Counted from the first letter of the stretch, positions 7,150 through 14,760 are shown. The stretch: 17,887 nucleotides of DNA from an uncultured Campylobacter sp. (GCA_900772495.1 CAAHEJ010000072.1:1-17887); one strand, 5' to 3'. Numbers and translations: made by a program. Notes: a model not told the origin generated them from the sequence alone.

Positions 7150-7258
7150 TAGCACAAATTTGCTTAATGTGTAAGGCTTTTGAAAATTTAGCTTATTTAA
7201 CTTAAATCACAAATTTTGCGTAAAATTCCTTTTAAGTCTTTAACAAGGATAAATGAAG

Positions 7259-7335
7259 TGGTATCAAGGGGGAGACTTGAACTCCCGACCTCCGGCTTAT
7301 GAGACCAGCGCTCTAACCAGCTGAGCTACCCTGAC
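7259..7335 (-). tRNA. tRNA-Met (CAT), elongator type
   Basis: A 77-nt cloverleaf reads on the minus strand: acceptor GTCAGGG with CCTTGAT, D-arm GCTC/GAGC, anticodon loop CTCATAA (anticodon CAT), T-loop GTTCAAG with stem GGGAG/CTCCC, and encoded ACCA. Normal Watson-Crick or wobble pairing at 1-72 and the E. coli-like elongator anticodon loop argue against initiator tRNA; a tRNA-Ile with modified C34 is not fully excluded. A TATAAA at 7402-7397 could be its -10. It is transcribed away from tRNA-Ser. Confidence 0.93.
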
Positions 7336-7498
7336 ATTTGAATTTGGTTCTTTGCGTTGAATTTGACATTTGAATTTCGTCTAAAAACGCGAAAAATTTA
7401 TATCTTGTTTGAATTTCGCCTTTAAGAAATTCGTAAAAACAAGTTAAAATTATACATTATTTTGCTAAAATTTTGGCTGATTTTAAAAAATTTATTTT

Positions 7499-7586
7499 AG
7501 ACAGGTGTCCGAGTGGTTGAAGGAGCACGCCTGGAACGCGTGTAAAGTGCAAGCTTTCGAGGGTTCAAATCCCTTCCTGTCTGCCA
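7499..7586 (+). tRNA. tRNA-Ser (GGA)
   Basis: An 88-nt class II tRNA: acceptor AGACAGG with CCTGTCT, the TGTCCGAGTGGTTGAAGGAGC D-region typical of serine tRNAs, anticodon stem-loop CACGC-CTGGAAC-GCGTG (anticodon GGA), a long variable arm, T-loop TTCAAAT, discriminator G and encoded CCA. Confidence 0.95.
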
Positions 7587-7588
7587 AA

Positions 7589-7640
7589 TTTGCTAAAATT
7601 CAAGGATAAAATAAAAAATTTTAGCAAAAAGCGTTATTTT
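7589..7640 (+). terminator. Hairpin with T-rich tail after tRNA-Ser
   Basis: TTTGCTAAAATT (7589-7600) and AATTTTAGCAAA (7617-7628) are a perfect 12-bp inverted repeat around a 16-nt loop, followed after a few bases by TTATTTTTTCTTTATTTT. It begins 2 nt after the tRNA 3' end, so it is likely the terminator and perhaps the trailer recognised in 3' processing. The low GC content of the stem is a weakness. Confidence 0.5.
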
Positions 7641-7794
7641 TTCTTTATTTTAGCCGATAGAGATAAAATGAAAGTGTGAATTTTGATTGCTTTCGTTGAG
7701 CAAATTTAGTCTCAGTGCGCAGTTGAGGCTTTGTTAGGTTGGCACTCTTATGCGCTACACTCGCCACAACAAGCACAGGCTGAATTTAACTTTT

Positions 7795-7870
7795 GGGGCA
7801 TTAGCTCAGCTGGGAGAGCGCGACGCTGGCAGCGTCGAGGTCAGCGGTTCGAACCCGCTATGCTCCACCA
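7795..7870 (+). tRNA. tRNA-Ala (GGC)
   Basis: A 76-nt cloverleaf: acceptor GGGGCAT with ATGCTCC, D-arm GCTC/GAGC, anticodon arm CGACG-CTGGCAG-CGTCG (anticodon GGC), T-loop GTTCGAA and encoded ACCA. Only 2 nt separate it from tRNA-Val, so the pair is one transcript. Confidence 0.96.
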
Positions 7871-7872
7871 TA

Positions 7873-7948
7873 GGTTCCGTAGCTCAGTTGGTAGAGCACC
7901 ACCTTGACATGGTGGTGGTCGTTGGTTCAAGTCCAATCGGAGCCACCA
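7873..7948 (+). tRNA. tRNA-Val (GAC)
   Basis: A 76-nt cloverleaf: acceptor GGTTCCG with CGGAGCC, anticodon arm CCACC-TTGACAT-GGTGG (anticodon GAC), T-loop GTTCAAG and encoded ACCA. No terminator is visible before the next gene at 8003, so that gene may be read from the tRNA promoter. Confidence 0.96.
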
Positions 7949-8002
7949 TTTATCAAACGCCGCGTGCGCTATCACAGCTCACACAGCGATTAAAGGGATT
8001 TT

Positions 8003-8725
8003 ATGATAAGTTTTTTCAGCTTTAAAAAAGAAGAAGAAGTCAAAAATGACAACACTATCAAAGAATACAAAGGCTCATTGCTTAAAGAGCTTTTTGAAAT
8101 AAAAAAAGAAATCGACCCTACCATAAGCGACACTTTCATCAAACTCAATCTCATCGCGCGCGAAGTTATCACAAGGCGCAGGGATTACGACATTTATGGA
8201 CCGATGATTGATAGAATTTACCTTGATAACGCGATTTATGTCAAAGTTGTATCAGCCGACAAAGAAGCCAAAAGCCACCGCGTAGAGATAAAAAACGGCT
8301 TTTTTATGCTTTTCATCGCTCCGCAGCGCGCTTCGGCTGATTATATACGAAACAGCCTTAAAATCGCTTATGAAGCCCTAGATGATAAATATATCAAAGA
8401 GTTGATAAGGCTTTGCAACCGCTTTAAAGAGATTTTGTTACGAACGCAATCCACGCTCGCCCAAGCTTCTGATATGAATGTCGAAATTGATACAAATTTA
8501 GGCAGTTATACCGCAAACACAAAATTCAATATCGCCATAAAATACAGCCCAAAACTCAACATAAGCGTAGGTAGCGCGGGTTATGGGCGCGAAAGCGTAA
8601 AATCCGCAGGCAGTTTTAGGGACACCAAAACCTACATAAATCTTATAGTCGATAAAAACACGAATTCAAAAATTTGCGAAAAATTGCTTGATGATGTGGA
8701 GCATTATTTCATCGGGCAGTATTAG
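8003..8725 (+). CDS. Protein of unknown function (240 aa)
   Basis: I do not recognise a family. The protein is soluble-looking with no signal peptide or membrane helix. Residues 1-60 are rich in Lys/Glu and helical; 60-110 contain RRRDYDIYGPMIDRIYLDN and a mixed strand-rich section; 115-150 are helical with two cysteine-free amphipathic helices around RLCNRFKEIL; the C-terminal half (160-240) has alternating polar/hydrophobic strands (SYTANTKFNIAIKYSPKLNI) and ends in a helix. The ATG has AAAGGG 6 nt upstream. It follows tRNA-Val by 54 nt with no visible promoter and converges on ruvC across 213 bp. C. jejuni has an unnamed gene next to ruvC near dnaA, which may be the counterpart (from memory, not checked). 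Confidence 0.8.
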   Translation: MISFFSFKKEEEVKNDNTIKEYKGSLLKELFEIKKEIDPTISDTFIKLNLIAREVITRRRDYDIYGPMIDRIYLDNAIYVKVVSADKEAKSHRVEIKNGFFMLFIAPQRASADYIRNSLKIAYEALDDKYIKELIRLCNRFKEILLRTQSTLAQASDMNVEIDTNLGSYTANTKFNIAIKYSPKLNISVGSAGYGRESVKSAGSFRDTKTYINLIVDKNTNSKICEKLLDDVEHYFIGQY

Positions 8726-8830
8726 TCGCCGCTCTTATAAGCTTTGTGGCATTACACGCCTTTTAGGCAAAATTTACAAAAACGCTTTTCAAAAAGTATT
8801 GATTTATGAGTATAAATCTTATCAAATCGT

Positions 8831-8866
8831 CATTGCGAGCAGGGCGAGCCACAAATAAAAGCAATG
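8831..8866. repeat. Possible interspersed repeat with CATTGC/GCAATG ends
   Basis: CATTGC (8831-8836) and GCAATG (8861-8866) are reverse complements bounding a GC-richer segment (GAGCAGGGCGAGCC) in an otherwise AT-rich spacer. The 10-mer CATTGCGAGC recurs at 15235-15244 in the flgE leader. It resembles the TCATTGCGAGC...GAAGCAATC family of small intergenic repeats seen in many bacterial genomes; two copies in one window do not prove the family. Confidence 0.35.
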
Positions 8867-8885
8867 CTTAAATTTATAAATTGCT
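8852..8885 (-). terminator. Terminator-like hairpin after ruvC
   Basis: On the minus strand AGCAAT (8885-8880) and ATTGCT (8865-8860) flank a 14-nt loop and lead into TTTTATTTG. It stands about 55 nt after the ruvC stop. The stem is only 6 bp and shares bases with the adjacent repeat. Confidence 0.4.
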
Positions 8886-8938
8886 ACGATTTGCATTTTG
8901 CTTTGAATTTTTTTGATTTAAGTTGAATTTTAGGCATT

Positions 8939-9418
8939 TTAAGGCTTTTTGTAGCGCAAGGTTGCGGCGTGGGTGAGCGCAATGGCTATGGCGTCCGTAA
9001 TGTCAAGGGGTTTAATGTCCTTTTGTATGCCAAGTAGCCTTTTTACCATAAACGCCACTTGTTCTTTGCTGGCTTTGCCCTTGCCTGTAACGGCTTTTTT
9101 CACTTGCAAGGGAGAATACTCGGCAAATTCGCCGTGAAGTTGCAAAATTTTAAGGCTCAAAGCCCCGCGAAACTGCGCTAGTTTAAGGACGGACTGGGGA
9201 TTGTAAGCGTAAAACATACTCTCAATAGCTACCTCATCAAAGCTGTGCGCTTTAAAAATCAAGTCCAAGCCCTCGCAAAGCTCTGTGATTTGGTATTGTA
9301 AGGTTGATGGCTTGATTTTGATAAGTCCTGCCTCGATGAGTGAATTTTTGCCCGCATTTGCCTCGATGATAGCGTAACCGCAAAACCTGCTGCCCGGGTC
9401 TATGCCTAAGATTTTCAC
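8939..9418 (-). CDS. ruvC: Crossover junction endodeoxyribonuclease RuvC
   Basis: It resolves Holliday junctions during recombinational repair as a dimer working with RuvAB. The 159-residue protein shows the four catalytic acids in family order: D7 in ILGIDPGSRFCGYA, E66 in DEVAIESMFYA, D139 and D142 in PLDITDAIAIALTHA. Length is normal (155-175). The start is GTG at 9418, with AAAGG 7 nt upstream; an ATG overlapping by two bases is out of frame and meets TGA at once. The gene lies 334 bp after gyrB on the same strand and probably has its own promoter. A perfect inverted repeat stands just upstream of the ribosome binding site. Confidence 0.94.
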   Translation of the reverse strand: MKILGIDPGSRFCGYAIIEANAGKNSLIEAGLIKIKPSTLQYQITELCEGLDLIFKAHSFDEVAIESMFYAYNPQSVLKLAQFRGALSLKILQLHGEFAEYSPLQVKKAVTGKGKASKEQVAFMVKRLLGIQKDIKPLDITDAIAIALTHAATLRYKKP

Positions 9419-9440
9419 ATTTTTACCTTTTGTTTTTTGT

Positions 9441-9462
9441 GAATTTCACGGCTGTGAAATTC
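9441..9462. promoter_or_regulatory. Perfect 9-bp inverted repeat upstream of ruvC
   Basis: GAATTTCAC (9441-9449) and GTGAAATTC (9454-9462) are exact reverse complements around GGCT. The element ends about 23 nt before the ruvC start and 13 nt before its ribosome binding site. It could be an operator, an mRNA hairpin in the leader, or, on the plus strand where TTTTT follows, a terminator. Confidence 0.45.
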
Positions 9463-9752
9463 TTTTTGTAGATACTTTGCAAAGCTTGAAAACGCAACTT
9501 TTTAGCAAAATCCAAAGCAAGAAAAACACTCAAAATTCACATAAATTTTGTAAAAACTCATCGGTTGAATTCATACAAGCATAGTTTAAATTTCAAACTC
9601 AACCCTAAATTTCAAGTCAAATTCAAGCTCTAATCCCTAAATTTAAGGCTTAAATTCAGCTCAATCTAAAATTCAAAACTCAACCCCAAAATTTTCACGC
9701 CCAACCTTGAAAATTTCACGCTAAACTCACGCAAAAAGCGCCAAACAAACGC
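9463..9752. other. Non-coding spacer between gyrB and ruvC with degenerate repeats
   Basis: No gene is supported here. The segment 9588-9720 repeats a word of the type AACTCAACCCTAAATTTCAA (9596 onward, and 9678 onward as AACTCAACCCCAAAATTTT); CCCTAAATTT occurs at 9603 and 9635 and TTTCACGC twice near 9694 and 9714. A 60-codon plus-strand frame (9402-9584) has no ribosome binding site and an unlikely composition. Confidence 0.5.
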
Positions 9753-12062
9753 CTAAACATCAAGGTGCTTGACATCTTTTGCGTGGGTTTGTATGTAATC
9801 CCTGCGGGGTTCTACCTCATCGCCCATAAAGAGATTAAAGGTATCGCTAGCACTTTGCGCATCGTTTATCGAAATTTGGAGCAAACGGCGATTTGCTGGG
9901 TCCATCGTGGTGTCTCGAAGCTGGTCTGGATTCATCTCGCCAAGTCCCTTGTAGCGTTGTATGTCAGCACCTTTTTTAGCATTTTTTTCTATCTCGTCTA
10001 AAAATTCCAAAATGTCCTTGCCTAAGTCAAAGCCCCTGTCTTTAATCTTTTCGTAGATAAACACAGCCTCTTCAAAAAGCGGATTTGTAAAAAGCCTCTC
10101 ATCGATGATAAGCTCGTTCAGCCCGCTTTCAGTCTGCACGAAAATATGCACGCCGTTCTCGCTCACGCTTGAATTTAAAATGTTATAGCCTTGCTTTTGC
10201 ACGAATTTTTGCACGCTTTCAAAAAGGGCTTGATTGTCCTGCGCTAAAAGTGCCTTGTTTTCGATGAGATAGCGCACTATGGCTATGTTTGAAAAGCGTT
10301 TTTCAAGCTCTTTAAGCACGCTTCTATAAGCTGCAACTATCTTTAAAAACTCTTTTAAGTCCTTAATCCCCACGCCCTCAAAGCTACTACTTTCAATGCC
10401 CGTTTCGATGAGAAAGTCATTTAAAGCCTTTTCGTCCTTTAAATAAATCTCTTTCTTTTGCCCCTTTTTGTAGCGATAAAGTGGGGGTTGAGCCAAATAT
10501 ATATGCCCATTTTCCACAAGCTTGTTCATAAAGCGAAAGAAAAAGGTTAAAAGTAGGGTTTGAATGTGCGAGCCATCGACATCAGCATCAGTCATAATGA
10601 TGATTTTATGATAACGCAGGCGCGACAAGTCAAATTCATCGCCTATGCCCGTGCCAAAGGCGGTTATCATATTTTTTATTTCCTCGCTTTTTAGGATTTT
10701 ATCAAGGCGCGCTTTTTCGACATTTAAAATCTTACCCCGCAAGGGCAAAATCGCCTGAAAGGTGCGTGAGCGTCCGCCCTTTGCCGAACCGCCCGCACTA
10801 TCGCCCTCCACAAGATAAATTTCACACTCGCTTGGGTCCTTGCTTTGACAATCTGCTAACTTGCCCGGCAAAGTGCCTATGCTTAAACCCTCTTTTTTGC
10901 GCGTAAGCTCTCTTGCCTTTTTAGCCGCCTCGCGCCCGCGTGCTGCCATTATGGCTTTGCCCATTATGGCTTTGGCATCGATAGGATTTTCCTCAAAATA
11001 CTTGCTTAAATACTCAAATGTAGCTTTATTGACGATGGGGCGCACATAAGCTGAGCCGAGCTTGCCTTTGGTTTGCCCTTCAAATTGCGGTTCAGGCACT
11101 TTGACGCTTACTATGGCGATGAGTCCCTCACGCACATCTTCGCCCGTGATTTTGTTGTCCTTTTCGCGTGCAGCGGCATTTGCCTCGACATAGTTTGTTA
11201 TCACGCGTGTAAGTCCCATACGAAAGCCCGCTTCGTGCGTGCCGCCGTCTGGGGTTTTTATGTTATTGACAAAAGAAAGCAAATTCTCAGTGTAGCTGTC
11301 ATTATACATTAGGGCTACTTCGACATTGACATCTTCTTCATCGACATTAAAGGCTATGACTTTGGTGAGTGCTTCTTTGGAGTTTAAATCGCTCACAAAC
11401 TGCGAAATTCCGCCATCAAAATGAAAAGTTTCTGCCCTTTGGCTGCGTTTATCGCTGAATTCTATGGTGATTTTGGGATTTAAGTAAGCAAGTTCTCTAA
11501 ATCTCTTTGCTAAAATTTCATAATCAAATTCGGTGATTTCAAAGATTTCATCATCGGGCATAAACTCAACCGTTGTGCCTGTGCGTGAGCTTGTGCCTAA
11601 AATTTGCAAATCGCTTGTTGGCTTTCCTTTGGAAAATTCTTGTCTGTAAGTTTGTCCGTCTCTTTCAACCGTGGCGACAAGGCTTTTTGAAAGCGCATTT
11701 ACCACGCTCACGCCTACGCCGTGTAGTCCGCCACTTACCTTGTAAGTGTCTTTGTCAAATTTACCGCCTGCGTGCAAAACGGTTAAAACAACCGTGAGTG
11801 TCGGTATATGTTCGGTTGGGTGCATACCCACAGGAATGCCGCGCCCATTATCGCGCACTATACAGCTGCCTCGCTCGGTTATCTCCACGCTAATGTGCGT
11901 GCAAAAGCCCGCCATAGCTTCATCTATGGAGTTATCTACAACCTCATAAATCATATGATGAAGTCCGCCTAAATTTGTGTCGCCTATATACATTCCCGGG
12001 CGTTTGCGGACGGCTTCTAAGCCTTTTAAAACTTTGATATTACTTTCGCCATAGTTTTCCAT
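9753..12062 (-). CDS. gyrB: DNA gyrase subunit B
   Basis: The ATPase and strand-passage subunit of gyrase, which introduces negative supercoils together with GyrA. The 769-residue length equals that usual for Campylobacter. The GHKL ATPase domain shows EVVDNSIDEA (40-49, with Mg-binding N44), DNGRGIPVGMHP (71-82), HAGGKFDKDTYKVSGGLHGVG (97-117). The TOPRIM domain shows VEGDSAGGSAKGGRSR (418-433, catalytic E419) and TDADVDGSHI (491-500), and the C-terminal GyrA-contact region contains QRYKGLGEMNPDQL. The ATG has AGGA 8 nt upstream. It lies 94 bp after dnaN, in the dnaA-dnaN-gyrB order. Confidence 0.98.
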   Translation of the reverse strand: MENYGESNIKVLKGLEAVRKRPGMYIGDTNLGGLHHMIYEVVDNSIDEAMAGFCTHISVEITERGSCIVRDNGRGIPVGMHPTEHIPTLTVVLTVLHAGGKFDKDTYKVSGGLHGVGVSVVNALSKSLVATVERDGQTYRQEFSKGKPTSDLQILGTSSRTGTTVEFMPDDEIFEITEFDYEILAKRFRELAYLNPKITIEFSDKRSQRAETFHFDGGISQFVSDLNSKEALTKVIAFNVDEEDVNVEVALMYNDSYTENLLSFVNNIKTPDGGTHEAGFRMGLTRVITNYVEANAAAREKDNKITGEDVREGLIAIVSVKVPEPQFEGQTKGKLGSAYVRPIVNKATFEYLSKYFEENPIDAKAIMGKAIMAARGREAAKKARELTRKKEGLSIGTLPGKLADCQSKDPSECEIYLVEGDSAGGSAKGGRSRTFQAILPLRGKILNVEKARLDKILKSEEIKNMITAFGTGIGDEFDLSRLRYHKIIIMTDADVDGSHIQTLLLTFFFRFMNKLVENGHIYLAQPPLYRYKKGQKKEIYLKDEKALNDFLIETGIESSSFEGVGIKDLKEFLKIVAAYRSVLKELEKRFSNIAIVRYLIENKALLAQDNQALFESVQKFVQKQGYNILNSSVSENGVHIFVQTESGLNELIIDERLFTNPLFEEAVFIYEKIKDRGFDLGKDILEFLDEIEKNAKKGADIQRYKGLGEMNPDQLRDTTMDPANRRLLQISINDAQSASDTFNLFMGDEVEPRRDYIQTHAKDVKHLDV

Positions 12063-12156
12063 ACTTTTTTCCTTTTTTTGTTTTCTTGTTAAATTGAGAG
12101 CAAAATTTGCTTAAAGTGTGAATTTCAAGCAAATTTCACTCAATACAAGCTTAAAT

Positions 12157-13224
12157 TTACAAAATCACGGGCATTATTATCGTTTCAAGCTCGCCTGAAC
12201 GCACGATAAAGGCTAAATTCGGCTCGTTGATTTCAAATTCAAAATCCTCGCTTTCGATAGAATTTAAAAAGTCCATCAAATACTTGATTTTGATATTGAG
12301 CGAAAAGCTCTCTTCTATGTTTAGCTCTATGTCAAGCTCGGTTTTTGCCTCCATATTGTCTAAACTTATGCCCTCAAAGATGAGCTTGTTTTTGCTAAAA
12401 TGCAGCTTCATCTTCTCAGCCACAACGCTGATTTTCTTTAAGCTATCTAAAAATTCCTCAGTTTTAAAGGATAATCTTTGCTTTATCTCTTTTGGCACGA
12501 CTTTTTCATAGTCTGGGAATTTGTCGTTGATGAGCTTTGTGAAAAACTCGAAATTCTCGTTTTTGGCGATTAAAATGTTTTCATCGTAAAAAAGCTCGAT
12601 TTTTTCGTAAAAGAGCTTTTGCATCTCCATAATCGCTTTTTTGGGAATGCTTAATGAAAATTCCTTTTCATTAGCCTTTTTAAGCGTGTAAATAGCTAAA
12701 CGCTTGGTGTCTGTGCTGACGAAGTTGATTTTATCGCCTTTAATGTCAATCAAAGCCCCATTTAGTGATGGTTTAGGGTTGTTTGTATCAACCACAAGCA
12801 AAATCTTTTTAAGGCTACGACTCAAATCACTCGAATCCAAATCGAATTTATCCTTATCATCAGTGTTTGGAAAGCTTGGGAAGTCTTCGTAATTAAACAT
12901 AGCAAGCTTATACTTAGTGCTTTTTTGACGGATAAAGAGTGAGTTTTCAACCGTTTCAAGCACTATGTCTTCATTAGCAAGATTTTTAATCATATCGACT
13001 ATGCTTTTAGCTTGCACTGTGGCAAAGCCGTTGCTGTCGATTTTGATTTTTTTAATCTTATAACTAAGCCCGAATTCATAATCACTAGCCTTTATGACGA
13101 GCTTGTCGTCATTTGCTTCAAAAAGCAGGTGTGAAGTGATGGCGCTGTTGTCCTTTTTGTCAGCGTAGGCGTTGCAAAGGGCTATGGCTGACTCTAAAAT
13201 GCCCTTGTTGATGCTGAGCTTCAT
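12157..13224 (-). CDS. dnaN: DNA polymerase III beta subunit (sliding clamp)
   Basis: It encircles DNA as a dimer and tethers the replicative polymerase. The 355-residue protein has the three-fold clamp layout and normal epsilon-group length. N-terminal MKLSINKGILESAIALCNAY and the C-terminal strand ending in ETIIMPVIL (compare the PMRL/PVIL ends of other clamps that form the partner-binding pocket) are diagnostic, with SLNGALIDIKGDKINFVSTDTKRLA at the middle-domain position. AAAGGA lies 5 nt before the ATG. It is 146 bp downstream of dnaA, a gap that holds DnaA-box-like words and probably its promoter. Confidence 0.95.
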   Translation of the reverse strand: MKLSINKGILESAIALCNAYADKKDNSAITSHLLFEANDDKLVIKASDYEFGLSYKIKKIKIDSNGFATVQAKSIVDMIKNLANEDIVLETVENSLFIRQKSTKYKLAMFNYEDFPSFPNTDDKDKFDLDSSDLSRSLKKILLVVDTNNPKPSLNGALIDIKGDKINFVSTDTKRLAIYTLKKANEKEFSLSIPKKAIMEMQKLFYEKIELFYDENILIAKNENFEFFTKLINDKFPDYEKVVPKEIKQRLSFKTEEFLDSLKKISVVAEKMKLHFSKNKLIFEGISLDNMEAKTELDIELNIEESFSLNIKIKYLMDFLNSIESEDFEFEINEPNLAFIVRSGELETIIMPVIL

Positions 13225-13370
13225 TTTTGTCCTTTCGACTTGTGGTTATTTTTAAAATTTATTTTACCATAATAATAGCAAATGTGAAAATGTGAAAAAC
13301 TCTTTTTTGACTTTATTTTTGTGGGGCTTTTTTCTCACACCCTTTAAAAATCCTTTCACATCTTTTCACA
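13225..13370. promoter_or_regulatory. dnaA-dnaN spacer with DnaA-box-like cluster, candidate oriC part
   Basis: Words ending in CACA cluster here: on the minus strand TTTTTCACA (13299-13291), ATTTTCACA (13291-13283) and ATAACCACA (13249-13241); on the plus strand TTTCTCACA (13331-13339), CCTTTCACA (13352-13360) and CTTTTCACA (13362-13370). Epsilonproteobacterial DnaA boxes are described as TTMTTCACN-like, so TTTTTCACA has one mismatch. An AT-rich stretch (13250-13280) lies between the groups and could be an unwinding element. Confidence 0.45.
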
Positions 13371-14693
13371 CTAACTTTGCTTTTTGATTAAAATTTTGTT
13401 CTTTAACTCCGTGATTTGTTGTCTTAAATTCTCATCATTTTTAATGTCTTCGTTGATTTTTTTTACATTGTGCGATATGGCTGTGTGGTCTTTCATCGCA
13501 AAAAGCCGCGCTAAATTCGGCATAGAAACGCCCGTAAGCTCTCTTGCAAGATATATCACAACCCGCCTTGCTAAAACGATTTGCTGGGTTTTTTTGTTTG
13601 AGCGAATGTCGCTTGATTTAAGGTTAAATTCCTTACACACCACAGCTAAAATGTCCTCTATGGAGATATTTTCTTTTTGCTCTTTTATGTGGTCTTTCAT
13701 TATGAGTTTGGCTATGTCTGGCGTTATTTCTTGGTTGATAAAATGCGAGTAAGCATTAAGGCTTGTTATCATTCCTTCTATCTCTCTTATGTTATCGCCC
13801 ATTGAAGTGGCTATGTAAGTGATAACCTCATCATCTAAATTCACACCGCTAAATTCACACTTTTTGCGGATAATCGCCATTTTGGTTTCAAATTCAGGCG
13901 GGGTTATGTCAGCGATGATGCCGTTTGCAAAGCGGGATTTAAGGCGTTCTGTTATGCCTTTGAGCATATTTGGCGGGTTATCACTTGTCATTATGATTTG
14001 CCCAAAATGCTCTTTGACTTCGTTAAAGGTAAAGAAAAATTCCTCTTGGATTTTATCCGTCTTGCCAAAAAACTGCACATCATCGATGAGCAAAACATCA
14101 CAATTCCTATACTTTTCGTGGAATTTTTCCATAGTGGCGTTTTTAAGATGAGCGGTAAAATCGTTCATAAAGTTCGCGCTCGTAGCGTAGATGATTTTTT
14201 TGCCTAGTTCTAAGCACGCATTTCCCACAGCTTGCAGCAAGTGAGTTTTGCCAAGCCCCGTTGGACCATAGATAAATATGGGGTTGTAAAGTTTGCCAAG
14301 TTTGTCCTTGCTTGATACAGTTTTGCAAGTGGTAAAGGCGTATTGATTAGAATCCCCAACAACAAAGTTTTCAAAGGTGTATGATGGGTTTAAAATCGTG
14401 CTTTGGGATTTGATTTGAGCTATATCGACTTTGGTGCGGCTTTTTGTGGGCTTTTGAAACACGCTTTGAATTTGCACTTTGGCTTTGTTGCCGCTTTGCA
14501 CTTCATAAAAATAAGCCAGCTTGTCCGCATATTTACTTTGCAGGAATTTCGCCATCAGCTCGTTAGGCGCGGTAAAGACTAAAAAATCAGCCTTTGAGCT
14601 TTTTTCGCTAAAATTCAGCAAGCTAATGTAGTTTTCGTATTCGTTCTTTGACACTTCATCTTTAAAGTGCGACAGCAAGACACTCGCGTCCAA
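13371..14693 (-). CDS. dnaA: Chromosomal replication initiator protein DnaA
   Basis: DnaA binds boxes at oriC, oligomerises with ATP and melts the origin. From TTG at 14693 it has 440 residues: an N-terminal helicase-loader contact domain (KNEYENYISLL), an AAA+ domain with Walker A GPTGLGKTH (143-151) and Walker B LLIDDVQF (201-208), sensor region SDNPPNML, and a C-terminal DNA-binding domain with the signature MKDHTAISHNVKKI. There is no ATG: an in-frame TAA precedes, and the candidates are TTG at 14699 and 14693. I choose 14693 because AGGG lies 6 nt before it and the protein then aligns with the N-terminus of C. jejuni DnaA as I remember it. UUG would limit translation. It is transcribed divergently from flgE. 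Confidence 0.95.
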   Translation of the reverse strand: MDASVLLSHFKDEVSKNEYENYISLLNFSEKSSKADFLVFTAPNELMAKFLQSKYADKLAYFYEVQSGNKAKVQIQSVFQKPTKSRTKVDIAQIKSQSTILNPSYTFENFVVGDSNQYAFTTCKTVSSKDKLGKLYNPIFIYGPTGLGKTHLLQAVGNACLELGKKIIYATSANFMNDFTAHLKNATMEKFHEKYRNCDVLLIDDVQFFGKTDKIQEEFFFTFNEVKEHFGQIIMTSDNPPNMLKGITERLKSRFANGIIADITPPEFETKMAIIRKKCEFSGVNLDDEVITYIATSMGDNIREIEGMITSLNAYSHFINQEITPDIAKLIMKDHIKEQKENISIEDILAVVCKEFNLKSSDIRSNKKTQQIVLARRVVIYLARELTGVSMPNLARLFAMKDHTAISHNVKKINEDIKNDENLRQQITELKNKILIKKQS

Positions 14694-14724
14694 AATCAAC
14701 CCTAAAATTTGAATTTAACTCGTT

Positions 14725-14760
14725 ATTTTACCTTAAATTTTATAAACATAAGGTTAAAAT
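14725..14760 (-). promoter_or_regulatory. Probable dnaA promoter inside an imperfect inverted repeat
   Basis: Two -10-like elements face dnaA: TATAAA at 14743-14738 and TAAAAT at 14730-14725. They lie in an inverted repeat with arms ATTTTACCTTA (14725-14735) and TAAGGTTAAAAT (14748-14759), identical except for one extra T. Such an arrangement could bind a dimeric regulator or fold in the leader. No -35 was identified. Confidence 0.4.

Noticed and set aside
7122..7157. Upstream ATG for rnc adding 12 residues
   Set aside because: The extra residues are not conserved-looking, the ATG has no ribosome binding site and overlaps the likely -10; the ATG at 7121 has AGAGG at good spacing.
7739..7756. 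Sigma-54-like TTGGCAC...TGCGCT before tRNA-Ala
   Set aside because: The GG-to-GC offset is 11 bp, not the required 12, and tRNA genes are not expected to use RpoN.
7750..8025. 91-codon plus-strand frame across tRNA-Ala and tRNA-Val
   Set aside because: It is a translation of two complete tRNA genes.
9402..9584. 60-codon plus-strand frame between ruvC and gyrB
   Set aside because: It overlaps the ruvC start antisense, lacks a ribosome binding site, and its composition does not look like protein.
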